From contig PMYD01000139.1 in the NCBI GenBank assembly GCA_003171335.1, positions 1-44,079 of the forward strand: DNA of 44,079 bases, read 5' to 3'. The position numbers and the translations under genes are program-made. The DNA comes from Phycisphaerales bacterium. GTDB taxonomy: Bacteria; Planctomycetota; Phycisphaerae; SM23-33; FEN-1343. The notes beneath the pieces are model-generated. The model searched no databases. It was given only the letters and a program-made list of their open reading frames with translations, and was not told the DNA's origin. Shown here in pieces: positions 15,577 through 23,595 of the stretch; position 1 is the first letter of the stretch; every line of letters starts with the position of its first letter.

Positions 15577-16650
15577 TCATCCGCCGGATGCCTTCGGCGG
15601 GCGCGCGGGCTTTTTGCCCATGAGGGCTCCGACGGCCAGGCCGGCTCCCACCAGCACCACGGCCGCGGCGAGGACATACATCACCTTGAGGCCCAGCATC
15701 TGCACGAACGCCGGGCGGATGCCGGAGATCAGCGCTGTCGCCAGGGCGCCCAGGAGCAGCAGCACCACGGCAGCGCCGACGGCCATGCCGGTAAACGGGC
15801 CGGCCGATGGATCGGGCCGATCGATCACCATGACGGTTTCGATGGCGGGGGCGGCGGCCTCCGGCTCGCCGGGAATCGAGTCGGCGACGCTATCGACGGA
15901 GGGCGCGGCGGCCTCGCCCGACTCCATGTCGATATGGCCGAGCACCTCGGCCCCGAGGCTGGTGTCGTCGCTTTCGCGGGTCAGGTCCAGCAGGCCCGAG
16001 CCGGCGCTGGCGCCCTCGCCGCCGATCTGCTCATCCAGGCTGGGGGCGATCTGCGTCTTGGCCATCGGGTCGGCGGTCTCGATCTCCAGGTCCTCATCAT
16101 CAAAGATGCTGATGCCTTCGGAGGTGATGACCGTGTCGTGCTTCGTGGGCGGCGTGCTGCTGTCGGACAGGGTGTGCGCGCCGCTGTCGGACAGCTTTAA
16201 GTCCGTGCCGGAAAGGCCCGTGGTGCCCGTGCCGGTGTCTAATTTCGGGACCGGGCCCGTGTCGGAAAGCTTGATGCCCGTGTCGGCCAGTCCGCGGGTG
16301 CCGCTCTTGGTACCGCTCTTGGTCCCGCCAGAGGTCCCGCTCTTGGTCCCGCTCTTGGGGGTGTCCTGAGGACTCAGGAGGCCGCTGGTGGAGTCAGTCA
16401 GGCTGACCGTGTCGTGCGTGCCGGAGGAGTCGACCGGGGCCAGTTGGATGTCGCTGTCGCCGCTGGTGGGGGCGCCAACCGCCGGGGCGGCCGAGCCGGC
16501 CAGCGTATCCACTTCGGCCACCTTGAACATCTTGTTGGGGCCGTCGGCGTACGCATGCAACTGGCCGCGACGGACCATGTCCATCAGCCGCGCCGAGTCG
16601 ACTTTGAGCCGCTCGCACGCCTGGGCCTCCGTGTAGTACATCTTGGCCAT
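15577..16650 (-). CDS. Membrane-tethered helix-turn-helix protein with Ser/Gly/Thr repeat linker
   Basis: A 357-residue protein. Residues 1-50 are an excisionase/MerR-type DNA-binding domain (YYTEAQACERLKVDSARLMD, then MVRRGQLHAYADG and MFKVAEVD). Residues 80-160 are low-complexity: SGTK repeats (KSGTKSGTSGGTKSGTKSGT) and LSDTG/KLDTG/LKLSDSG repeats. Residues 175-265 are acidic, and two hydrophobic segments at about 285-310 and 320-345 form a membrane hairpin ending in a Lys/Pro-rich tail. So the DNA-binding part would be tied to the inner face of the membrane by a long flexible linker. AAGGAG lies 10 nt before the start. It follows the gene at 16687-17112 by 36 nt and is co-transcribed with it. 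The target DNA is unknown. Confidence 0.8.
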   Translation of the reverse strand: MAKMYYTEAQACERLKVDSARLMDMVRRGQLHAYADGPNKMFKVAEVDTLAGSAAPAVGAPTSGDSDIQLAPVDSSGTHDTVSLTDSTSGLLSPQDTPKSGTKSGTSGGTKSGTKSGTRGLADTGIKLSDTGPVPKLDTGTGTTGLSGTDLKLSDSGAHTLSDSSTPPTKHDTVITSEGISIFDDEDLEIETADPMAKTQIAPSLDEQIGGEGASAGSGLLDLTRESDDTSLGAEVLGHIDMESGEAAAPSVDSVADSIPGEPEAAAPAIETVMVIDRPDPSAGPFTGMAVGAAVVLLLLGALATALISGIRPAFVQMLGLKVMYVLAAAVVLVGAGLAVGALMGKKPARPPKASGG

Positions 16651-16686
16651 GTCCGTCTCACTCCTTCCGATGCGTAATGCCAGAAT

Positions 16687-17112
16687 CTAGCGCGGCGCCG
16701 CCGGCAACGTCTCGGGAATCCGCCGCGCCTGTCCTACCATTTTTGCCACCTCGGCCGGTGCAGGCTCGGTGTTGTACGACTCGAGAGCCAAGTCGTAGCT
16801 GTACTGGCGGGCGGCCCGCAGGTGCAGCTTGTGCTCGTTGGGCACATACTCGTACACGGCCATGGTGCCGTGCTGCTCATCGACCAGCCAGATGCCGTAC
16901 GTGCCGGGGGAAATCTGCCCCGCCACGGCGAACACGCCCGTCGAGGGCTCTTCGGCGGAGGTAGTCTGGGCCGTGGCCGGCGTGGAGCGCCACAGCGCCA
17001 ACGTCAGCGCCGTTGCCGCGCCCAAAACCAGGGCGACGATAATGCACGCCCGCGCGGTTAGAGCGGCAGGCCAGCGAGGGGCGGCCGGTTTTTCCATCGT
17101 GTCGTGCGACAT
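16687..17112 (-). CDS. Small single-pass membrane protein, planctomycete type
   Basis: A 141-residue protein with one transmembrane segment at about residues 20-42 (ACIIVALVLGAATALTLALW) and an outer domain with GVFAVAGQISPGTYGIWLVD, TMAVYEYV and KLHLRAARQYSYDLALESYN. This outer pattern (a strand pair ending in VYEY and then LRLxAARxxxYD) recurs in planctomycete proteins of unknown function. It is the first gene of an operon with the membrane-tethered helix-turn-helix protein. Start at 17112; an in-frame ATG at 17097 is an alternative, as neither has a strong ribosome binding site. Confidence 0.75.
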   Translation of the reverse strand: MSHDTMEKPAAPRWPAALTARACIIVALVLGAATALTLALWRSTPATAQTTSAEEPSTGVFAVAGQISPGTYGIWLVDEQHGTMAVYEYVPNEHKLHLRAARQYSYDLALESYNTEPAPAEVAKMVGQARRIPETLPAAPR

Positions 17113-17172
17113 ACGGAATGCTCAAAAACGACGCCCGCAGCCAGAAGGGCGGGCTCCCTGGCATCGACGGTG

Positions 17173-17200
17173 ATTATAGGCCGCCGGCGGAGGGGTTCAA
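17173..17200 (-). promoter_or_regulatory. Sigma-70 promoter of the 17112-15577 operon
   Basis: On the minus strand TTGAAC (17200-17195), 16 nt, TATAAT (17178-17173). The predicted start near 17166 leaves a leader of about 54 nt. It is divergent from the promoter at 17267-17295. Confidence 0.65.
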
Positions 17201-17266
17201 GCTTTTTTCAGATTGGAGGCTGAGAGAAGAATTGCTCCGGCGGGCAATCGCGCCGCCGGATGCAGA

Positions 17267-17295
17267 TTGACGAATTTGGCATTCCGCCTTATACT
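17267..17295 (+). promoter_or_regulatory. Sigma-70 promoter in front of a truncated gene
   Basis: TTGACG (17267-17272), 17 nt, TATACT (17290-17295), close to consensus. It reads into the 5'-truncated dockerin gene from about 17302. Confidence 0.6.
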
Positions 17296-17331
17296 GATGA
17301 TTGTGGTTCGCAGAACCCACCCCACGAGTGA

Positions 17332-18132
17332 GTGACACCCGAGGCATCCCCACCCTGGTCCGGCGGCGATACCCTGGACGTGCTGGATGTCAACCACCTC
17401 ACCGGCGCCGCCACGTATCACTGGAACGACGGCAACTGGCACCATTACTGCCTGACCTTCTCAGCCGCGACCGGCCGCAAGGTGTATATCGACGGCAATG
17501 CACTGGTCAGCGACACGAAGGATGTCGGGCATCCCATCACTCCCACGGGCAACCTTTTCATCGGCTGCCGGCAGGATACCGACTCGGCCCGCCTCTACGG
17601 CGGCGGCGTGGATGAGGTGATCATGATGAACCAGGTGCTGGATGCCAACGCCGTCAAGGCCCTCATGGTGCCGGTCAACAACCTGGCTCCCTCGGCCAAT
17701 GCCGGGCCCAGCGCCAAGGTGATGATTCCCAATGCCCTGAGGCTGGCGGGCTCAATCAGTGATGATGGCCAGCCCAACCCGCCGGGGGCCTGTTCGGCCG
17801 CCTGGAGCAAGATCTCCGGCCCCGGCACGGTCACATTCGCCAATGCGGCGGCCCTCAGCACCACGGCCACCTTCTCCACGGCCGGCACGTACGTGCTGCA
17901 GTTGACGGCCAGCGATTCGGTCCTGACCGGCACGAGCAACATTACGGTGACCGCTTTAGCCACGGGCGACTTCAACGGCGACGGCAAGGTGGATGGTGTG
18001 GACTTCCTGATCTGGCAGAGCCATTACCCCAACAATGTCGGGGGCGCTACGCCGGACGGCGGCGACGCGAATGCCGACGGCAGGGTCGATGGTGTGGACT
18101 TCCTGATCTGGCAATCCCATTACCACGGGTAG
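17332..18132 (+). pseudogene. 5'-truncated LamG/PKD/dockerin-like gene
   Basis: An open frame of 266 codons that begins right after a TGA (17329-17331) and has no signal peptide. Its first 90 residues are only the second half of a LamG (concanavalin-like) domain (GNWHHYCLTFSAATGRKVYI...), followed by a PKD/Ig-like domain at about 120-205 and a dockerin-like tail with two EF-hand type repeats, GDFNGDGKVDGVDFLIW and GDANADGRVDGVDFLIW, ending in HYHG. The last 145 residues closely match the end of the protein at 18419-21691, which lies on the opposite strand. A complete gene would need several hundred more residues, so the 5' part seems to have been lost while a promoter remains at 17267. It may still be transcribed; the GTG at 17332 would give an unexported protein. 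Confidence 0.75.
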
Positions 18133-18154
18133 CACCTGGAGCGATACAGACGAA

Positions 18155-18180
18155 AGCGGCGGTCCAACAGGGCCGCCGCT
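18155..18180 (+). terminator. Hairpin after the truncated dockerin gene
   Basis: AGCGGCGGTCC and GGGCCGCCGCT form an 11-bp stem with one wobble pair and a 4-nt loop, 22 nt beyond the stop codon. It is followed by CCATTTCT, a poor T-run. Confidence 0.6.
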
Positions 18181-18332
18181 CCATTTCTGGGAGCGACATT
18201 CCGTCCCACGGGCAGACTCTCCATGTCGTTTTCCGGTGATGGTTGAATTTGCCGGGCAGGAATGGAAGCTGCCGGGGAACGCATCAAACCTCTGGCGCCG
18301 CTCGGGCCGCCGCCTTGGCAGGGGCAGGAGCC

Positions 18333-18374
18333 AAAAAACCGGGGCGGCGGATCCCGGCGGATCCGTCGCCCCGG
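18333..18374 (-). terminator. Intrinsic terminator of the large dockerin gene
   Basis: CCGGGGCGGCGGATCC (18339-18354) pairs with GGATCCGTCGCCCCGG (18359-18374), 16 bp with one wobble, and on the minus strand six T follow (18338-18333). It lies 44 nt beyond the stop codon at 18419. Confidence 0.85.
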
Positions 18375-18418
18375 CGAACTCACATCGGGGGTGCAGACAA
18401 GCTGCACATCCCACGCTC

Positions 18419-21400
18419 TTACCCGTGGTAATGCGACTGCCAGATCAGGAAGTCCACGCCATCGACCTTGCCGTCGCCGTTGGCGTCGCCGCCATCCGGG
18501 GTGCCGCCGCTGGCAGTGGGGTAATGGCTCTGCCAGATCAGGAAGTCCACGCCGTCCACTTTGCCATCACCGTTGAAGTCGGCCGGGGCCAGGGCGATGA
18601 CCGTCACATTATCTGTGCCCGTCAGAAACGAATCGTTGGCCGTCAGCATCAGCACGTAGGTGCCGGCCGTGGAGAAGGTGGCCGTCGTGCTGGCCGCCGC
18701 CGGATTGGCAAAGGTCACTGTGCCAGGGCCGGAGATCTGACTCCAGGCGGCCGTGCAGACACCCGGCGGGTAGGGCGGGTTGTCATCGCTGACCGAACCC
18801 GCCAGTGTCAGGGCGTTGGGGATCATCACCTTGGTGTTGGGCCCGGCGTTGGCCGTGGGCAACTGGCGACTCGGGGCAGGGTTGTAGAGATTCAGCACGT
18901 CAGAGGCCGACAGGGCCGACGTGTAGATTCTCAGGTCATCGATGGCCCCGCCATCGAAGCGGTTAGACGCCAGGTTGTAGCGGGCGCCGATGTAGATATC
19001 TGTGCTCGGGGTGATGGCCGCACCCCCGAGAGCGGCCGAGCCGCCCTGTTTCACGCCGTCGACGTACACCGTGGTGCCCACGCCAACGGCTCCAACCGTC
19101 ATGCAGTAGAAGTGCCACTGGCCGTTGGTCAGGTTGGGATCGCCGCCGGCTATGGGATTGCCGTTGGCATCCACCGGGTAGCACAGCATGTTTTCGGCGC
19201 CCCAGTTGGCCGCGAAGTTGCTGTCCTCCAGGTCGCTGAAGAGACAATTGGTTGGATTGGGGGAGGCGGCCCCCGCATCCCACAGCCAGATGTTGACGTC
19301 ATTCTTGCCGCCGTAGGGCTGGCCCCAACTGAACAGGGCCTCCGCCTGCGTGCCGGTGTGGTTGTTCTGCTGGAACCAGAAGGCCAGGGTGAACTGGCTG
19401 GTCGGGGCGAAGTTGGGGATGGTCACATAGGCGCTGCTCAGGTTGAACTGGACGGCATAATTGCCGATCTTGCCCGGCACCCAGGTGGCCCCGCCATGCA
19501 GGGTGGCCGTATGGCCGTTGCCCGTGGTGTCGGCGGCTGTGGCGCCCGACCCCTCATCAAACGGCACGTGCAGCGCCATGACCAGCGAGCCCTGCTGCTG
19601 CACGACCACCTGCGTCGTGGCCGAGCTACTCAGGGCCGTGTCGCTGGCCATCAACTGAAGTTGGTACGTGCCGGTGGTCGAGAAGGTGGCGGTGGTGCTG
19701 GCGGCGTTGGCATTGGCAAATGTGACGCTGCCCGGGCCGGAAAGCACGCTCCACGTGGCCGTCACCGCGGCCCCGGTGGGCAGGCCGTCATCACTGACCG
19801 TGCCGGCCAGAGAAGCCGTCGTGGCGGGAAGCGTAACGGTCAAGTTCGGCCCCGCGCTGACCACCGGGGCATGGTTGACCGGCTGCGGGTTCACCACAAC
19901 CTGGACCGTGCTGGAGGTCAGTTGCGCCGAGTCGTTGCCCGACAATTGCAGCACGTACGTGCCGGCCAGGGAGAAGGTGGCCGTCGTGCTCTGTAAACTG
20001 GCATTGGCGAACGTGACGCTGCCGGGTCCGGAAACCTGGCTCCAGGTGATGGTGCACACGCCGGGCGGGTTGGGCTGGCCATCATCGCTCACCGTGCCGG
20101 CCAGCATCACCGTGTTGGCGGGCAGCGTGATGGACTGGTTCGAACCGGCGTTAACAATGGGGGCCAGGTTCGAGGAGACCGGGATCACCGCGAAGAACTG
20201 CCCGCGCCAGAGCTGCGTGTAGCCCTGATCCACATTGAGGTAGTTCGCCTTGAGCGTGTGCCAGTTATTCGGGTCGGTGGCCAGGGTGCGCCAATCGCCC
20301 GTCAGGTACACGCGCTGGCCATCGCTGGACATGCCCTCGCACCGATACGGCGTGCGGCCGTTCTGGTCCACCACGCGGCCCCAGTCGGTCACCAGGTTGG
20401 GGTCCACGACGTTGGGGTCGTAGCCGGGGGCCGCCAGCCGCGGGTCGTTCAGATTCAGGCTCATCAGGTGCAGGTCTTTGGCCTTGCAGTCGCTGTTGTA
20501 AGAGTGGTAGTTGGTGTCGCTTTGGCCGGCGTACGGGTTGTTCGTCGGGCCCCACTGGCACCAGGAATCGTACTTCCGGGCGGAGGCCAGCCAGTACACG
20601 GTATTGCCGGTCAGGCAGGTGTCCAGGCCGCCCACGCCGATGTTGGCGACCTTCTTGAAAGCCTGGCCCACGGCCAGGTGGCCCTGGCGCGCCTGGTTGG
20701 CATCGAAGATCCAGAGGAAAGTGTCGTATTCCATGTTGAAGACGAAGTGGTCGGCATCGAGCTTGTCCCCCCACTCAAAATAGCTCATAGTGTAGCTCGT
20801 GGCCATTGTGTCGGGCGCGGTGCAGGCGGGCACGCCGTTGGGATACGTGGTTGAGGAGCCGCTTAGGGGGAACATGATGAGGTTCCCGTTGGTGTATTGC
20901 GCACTGGTCCACAGGTTGCCCAGCGAATCGGCGTAATGATGGAAGCAAGAGCCGTAGGTGGGCGACGCGTTGCCGCGCGAGACCGGAGTGAACGTGGCCG
21001 AGTCTGGTAGCGTGGTGGTGTAGTTGTAGATGTTGCCATTGGAGTTGACCCAAACGAGGTTGTGGTTTGGGTCCACCGTGGTGGCCGTGTAGATGATGCC
21101 CTGGTAGACGGGCGTGCCCATGTCCTTGAAGACCGGTGCGGCCGGATTGGCTTCGTAGCTGCCCAGCTTATAGCGGATCATGTGGCCGCCGGGATAGCCG
21201 CCGGTATTGTTCCCCTCGTAGCCGTAGTACGTCGAGAAATACAGGTATCCGCTGCACTCGGTGATGGCGCTGTGCAGCTTGCCCTGCGGCCGGTAATAAT
21301 TCGGGTCTTCGCCCACAATGGCGTTGAGCGAGTTGAGCTTGTGCACCTGGCCCGTCGCCGGGTCGTACTGCATGAACAGGGCGCTGGTATGCGGGGCATG

Positions 21401-21691
21401 GCTGGAGGTGCCGAAATACACCTTGCCGTCGGAGGCGGCGATGCTGCCTTCCCATTGGCCATCAAGGTGCACGTCGTACGGGCACAATGGAGTGGTCGTG
21501 GCGGTGATCGTGCGGTCGACCGCGCCGAGGCGCATCAACGGGTTCTGTTCCGAGTTGCCGCTGGTCAGGATGGCCGCCGGGGTGTCGTCGTAGAGTGTGT
21601 TGGGGTTGGGCGTTTGCGCCGCGGCTGTACCGGCCAGACACGAGAGAAGCAACCCGATAGATAAAGCAAGATTCTTGCGGGACAGGAACAT
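18419..21691 (-). CDS. Large secreted LamG/PKD-repeat protein with dockerin-like tail
   Basis: A 1,090-residue protein. The signal peptide is residues 1-26 (MFLSRKNLALSIGLLLSCLA...AAAQ). Residues 30-510 are an unassigned domain with repeated Tyr/Gly/Asp-rich strands (YFGTSSHAPHTSALFMQYDP, GYLYFSTYYGYEGNNTGGYP) that looks like a beta-propeller. Two PKD/Ig-like domains follow at about 515-600 and 605-690 (AGTVSDDG...SGPGSVTFAN...TFSxxGTYxLQL), then a LamG domain at about 700-930, a third PKD-like domain at about 940-1025 and a dockerin-like tail with two DxNxDGxVDGxDFLIW calcium loops ending in HYHG. The start at 21691 has GGAGGAGG 8 nt upstream. It is probably a surface or extracellular carbohydrate-binding protein; no catalytic domain was recognised. 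No cohesin is present in the window. Confidence 0.9.
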   Translation of the reverse strand: MFLSRKNLALSIGLLLSCLAGTAAAQTPNPNTLYDDTPAAILTSGNSEQNPLMRLGAVDRTITATTTPLCPYDVHLDGQWEGSIAASDGKVYFGTSSHAPHTSALFMQYDPATGQVHKLNSLNAIVGEDPNYYRPQGKLHSAITECSGYLYFSTYYGYEGNNTGGYPGGHMIRYKLGSYEANPAAPVFKDMGTPVYQGIIYTATTVDPNHNLVWVNSNGNIYNYTTTLPDSATFTPVSRGNASPTYGSCFHHYADSLGNLWTSAQYTNGNLIMFPLSGSSTTYPNGVPACTAPDTMATSYTMSYFEWGDKLDADHFVFNMEYDTFLWIFDANQARQGHLAVGQAFKKVANIGVGGLDTCLTGNTVYWLASARKYDSWCQWGPTNNPYAGQSDTNYHSYNSDCKAKDLHLMSLNLNDPRLAAPGYDPNVVDPNLVTDWGRVVDQNGRTPYRCEGMSSDGQRVYLTGDWRTLATDPNNWHTLKANYLNVDQGYTQLWRGQFFAVIPVSSNLAPIVNAGSNQSITLPANTVMLAGTVSDDGQPNPPGVCTITWSQVSGPGSVTFANASLQSTTATFSLAGTYVLQLSGNDSAQLTSSTVQVVVNPQPVNHAPVVSAGPNLTVTLPATTASLAGTVSDDGLPTGAAVTATWSVLSGPGSVTFANANAASTTATFSTTGTYQLQLMASDTALSSSATTQVVVQQQGSLVMALHVPFDEGSGATAADTTGNGHTATLHGGATWVPGKIGNYAVQFNLSSAYVTIPNFAPTSQFTLAFWFQQNNHTGTQAEALFSWGQPYGGKNDVNIWLWDAGAASPNPTNCLFSDLEDSNFAANWGAENMLCYPVDANGNPIAGGDPNLTNGQWHFYCMTVGAVGVGTTVYVDGVKQGGSAALGGAAITPSTDIYIGARYNLASNRFDGGAIDDLRIYTSALSASDVLNLYNPAPSRQLPTANAGPNTKVMIPNALTLAGSVSDDNPPYPPGVCTAAWSQISGPGTVTFANPAAASTTATFSTAGTYVLMLTANDSFLTGTDNVTVIALAPADFNGDGKVDGVDFLIWQSHYPTASGGTPDGGDANGDGKVDGVDFLIWQSHYHG

Positions 21692-21820
21692 GGGCGGGGC
21701 CTCCTCCAAGGCACTTCTTACATGCGCCTGCTGGCGCACAACTCCGATGGTTTGCCTACGCGCGAGACTGAACCTCGATAACTAAAAGAGTCACTCGCAA
21801 TAGCGCGAGCTATATGGTCA

Positions 21821-21849
21821 AATGTAGTCTGAAATAAACGATTTGTCAA
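21821..21849 (-). promoter_or_regulatory. Promoter of the large dockerin gene
   Basis: On the minus strand TTGACA (21849-21844), 17 nt, TACATT (21826-21821). The predicted start near 21814 gives a leader of about 120 nt. Confidence 0.55.
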
Positions 21850-21929
21850 GATACATTTCGCCCGGAGCTTCAAAAAGTGCACGTTCCGGTAGTCTGACTC
21901 ATAAAGGTATGGCATATCCCATACACTTA

Positions 21930-22310
21930 TTATGAAATCTTCGCTCCCGAGGGCACCTTGCCCATCAACGTCAGCGGCACGACGTACATTTTGCCCTCGG
22001 CATCGGTGTGGCTGGCGGCCAGGAGCATGCCCTGGCTTTCCAGGCCGCGCATCTTGCGCGGGGCCAGGTTGGCCACGACGGCAATCTGGTTGCCCAGCAG
22101 TTGCTCGTGGGAAACGTAGCCGCGCAGGCCGGCGATGATCTGCCGCTGCTGGTCGCCCAGGTCCACCTTCAGCACCAGCAGCTTGTCGGCGTTGGGATGG
22201 TCGCTCACCTCCAGCACCGTGCCCACGCGCAGCTCGAGCTTGGCGAAGTCGTCGTACTGGACAACGGGGGGTTGTGGGGGCACCTGCGGGGCGGTCGGTT
22301 CGTTGGTCAT
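21930..22310 (-). CDS. tRNA-binding OB-fold protein (MetRS beta/C-terminal domain type)
   Basis: A 126-residue protein that is almost entirely one tRNA-binding OB fold, as found at the C-terminus of methionyl-tRNA synthetase, in Trbp111 and in CsaA. Signature strands are visible: FAKLELRVGTVLEVSDHPNA, DKLLVLKVDLGDQQRQIIAGL, QIAVVANLAPRKMRGLESQG and MLLAA. The first 18 residues are a Pro-rich leader. As a free-standing protein it may act with a truncated MetRS encoded elsewhere, or as a structure-specific tRNA-binding chaperone. AAGAG precedes the start. The gene is divergent from manA, with a 188-bp gap. Confidence 0.88.
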   Translation of the reverse strand: MTNEPTAPQVPPQPPVVQYDDFAKLELRVGTVLEVSDHPNADKLLVLKVDLGDQQRQIIAGLRGYVSHEQLLGNQIAVVANLAPRKMRGLESQGMLLAASHTDAEGKMYVVPLTLMGKVPSGAKIS

Positions 22311-22325
22311 GGCTCTTTTCTTTCC

Positions 22326-22428
22326 AGGTTAATCGGTTAATTGGTTAACTGGTTAATCGGTCAGAAGAGAAAGGAGGCCGCTCTTTGCCTCTTCCAATTA
22401 ACCGATTAACCAATTAACCAGTTAACCA
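22326..22428. repeat. Inverted pair of GGTTAAT word repeats
   Basis: The left arm (22327-22360) repeats GGTTAATCGG/GGTTAATTGG/GGTTAACTGG; the right arm (22395-22428) holds the reverse complement words CCAATTAACCGATTAACC. They can form a long imperfect stem between two divergent genes. Confidence 0.75.
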
Positions 22429-22485
22429 GAGTAAGACTAAACCTTCGGCATGGCAACAGGTCGCCCCCTGGGCTTTCCCGCCGGG

Positions 22486-22491
22486 TATAAT
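22486..22491 (+). promoter_or_regulatory. -10 box for leaderless manA mRNA
   Basis: A perfect TATAAT lies 7 nt (CTTCCAG) before the manA ATG at 22499, so transcription should begin at or next to the ATG. No clear -35 hexamer or ribosome binding site is seen. Confidence 0.55.
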
Positions 22492-22498
22492 CTTCCAG

Positions 22499-23443
22499 AT
22501 GATCGGGTATCCACTAAAGCTGATCCCCCTCTTCAAGGAGCGGATCTGGGGCGGGCGGAATCTCGCGCGGCTGTTCGATAAACCGCTGGGCGAGCCGGCC
22601 AGGATCGGCGAATCGTGGGAGCTGGCCGATCTGGCCGAGGGGGAATCGACGGTGGCCAACGGCCCCTTTGCCCGATGTGAAATCGGCCAGGTCCGCCAGC
22701 AGGAGAAGGCGGCGCTGCTGAATCATGCCCCGCTGTCGCCGACGGGGCGATTTCCCCTGCTGCTGAAGTACCTCGATGCGCAGGAGACGTTGAGCATCCA
22801 GGTTCACCCCGATGTTGAAGCAGCTAAAAAACTCCCCGGCGCCCAGCCCAAGACCGAGTGCTGGTACGTCCTGGACAGTCGCGGCGGCTTCATCTACAAG
22901 GGCCTCAAGGCCGGCGTGACGCCGGCGCAGTTCCGCCGGGCGTTGGAGCGGGACGATGTGGCGGACCTGCTGGAGCGGATCGACGTCCAGCCGGGCGATT
23001 TTCACTTCGTGCCCGCCGGCACGGTTCACGCCCTGGGGGCCGGCGTGGTCGTGGCGGAGATTCAGACGCCCTCCGACACCACGTATCGCGTCAGCGACTG
23101 GGGCCGCGGCCGCGAGGTGCACGTGGAGCAGGCGATGCAGTGCATCCACTTCGAGGTCTCGCCCAAGGAGCCGCCCGGCCGCGGCGGCGACTGCCTGCTT
23201 GGGACCGCCGACTTCCACGTCTACCTGCGGCCGGCGGCGGCGGGCCTGGCGGCGCTGCCCCAGGGGCGATGCAGCGCCTGGATGATCCTGGCCGGTTCGG
23301 GCCAGATCCGCAGCGACCACGCCGCCGGCGTCGTCGATTTTCGACCCGGCGACACGCTGCTCCTGCCGGCCGACATGACGGTCGGGACGGCGACTTTCTT
23401 CGAGCCCGCCAGCCGCCTGGAGATTCACCTGCCGCCGTTTTAG
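22499..23443 (+). CDS. manA: Mannose-6-phosphate isomerase, type I
   Basis: A 314-residue zinc enzyme that interconverts mannose 6-phosphate and fructose 6-phosphate in the cytoplasm, feeding GDP-mannose synthesis or mannose use. The short bacterial (Bacillus-like) class I form is recognised by PLFKERIWGGRNLARLF, GESWELAD, the metal-binding LSIQVHPD (His), KTECWYVLD (Glu) and PAGTVHALG (His), and by ETPSDTTYRVSDWGR-type sequence (EIQTPSDTTYRVSDWGR). The C-terminal 70 residues form the second cupin. The ATG at 22499 agrees with the family start. It is expressed as a single gene, apparently leaderless. Confidence 0.95.
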   Translation: MIGYPLKLIPLFKERIWGGRNLARLFDKPLGEPARIGESWELADLAEGESTVANGPFARCEIGQVRQQEKAALLNHAPLSPTGRFPLLLKYLDAQETLSIQVHPDVEAAKKLPGAQPKTECWYVLDSRGGFIYKGLKAGVTPAQFRRALERDDVADLLERIDVQPGDFHFVPAGTVHALGAGVVVAEIQTPSDTTYRVSDWGRGREVHVEQAMQCIHFEVSPKEPPGRGGDCLLGTADFHVYLRPAAAGLAALPQGRCSAWMILAGSGQIRSDHAAGVVDFRPGDTLLLPADMTVGTATFFEPASRLEIHLPPF

Positions 23444-23588
23444 GCTATAGGCTTCAGGCTATAGGCTGTAGGCTATAGGCTATAGGCTAAAGAATGCCGG
23501 AGAATGGGCTTCATGCTGTAGGCTATCCGGCGGTTTGTTCCCGGCTGTTCCTACAGCCTACAGTCTATAGCCTACAGTCTTCTTTAAG
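23442..23588. repeat. TAGGCTATAGGCTGTAGGC word repeats, inverted (copy D1)
   Basis: The left side has six or more copies of (A/G)GGCTATA/AGGCTGTA words directly after the manA stop; the right side (23550-23588) has the complementary CTACAGCCTACAGTCTATAGCC. They can pair into one hairpin. A second copy is at 36081-36237. Confidence 0.75.
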
Positions 23589-23595
23589 GCACAGC

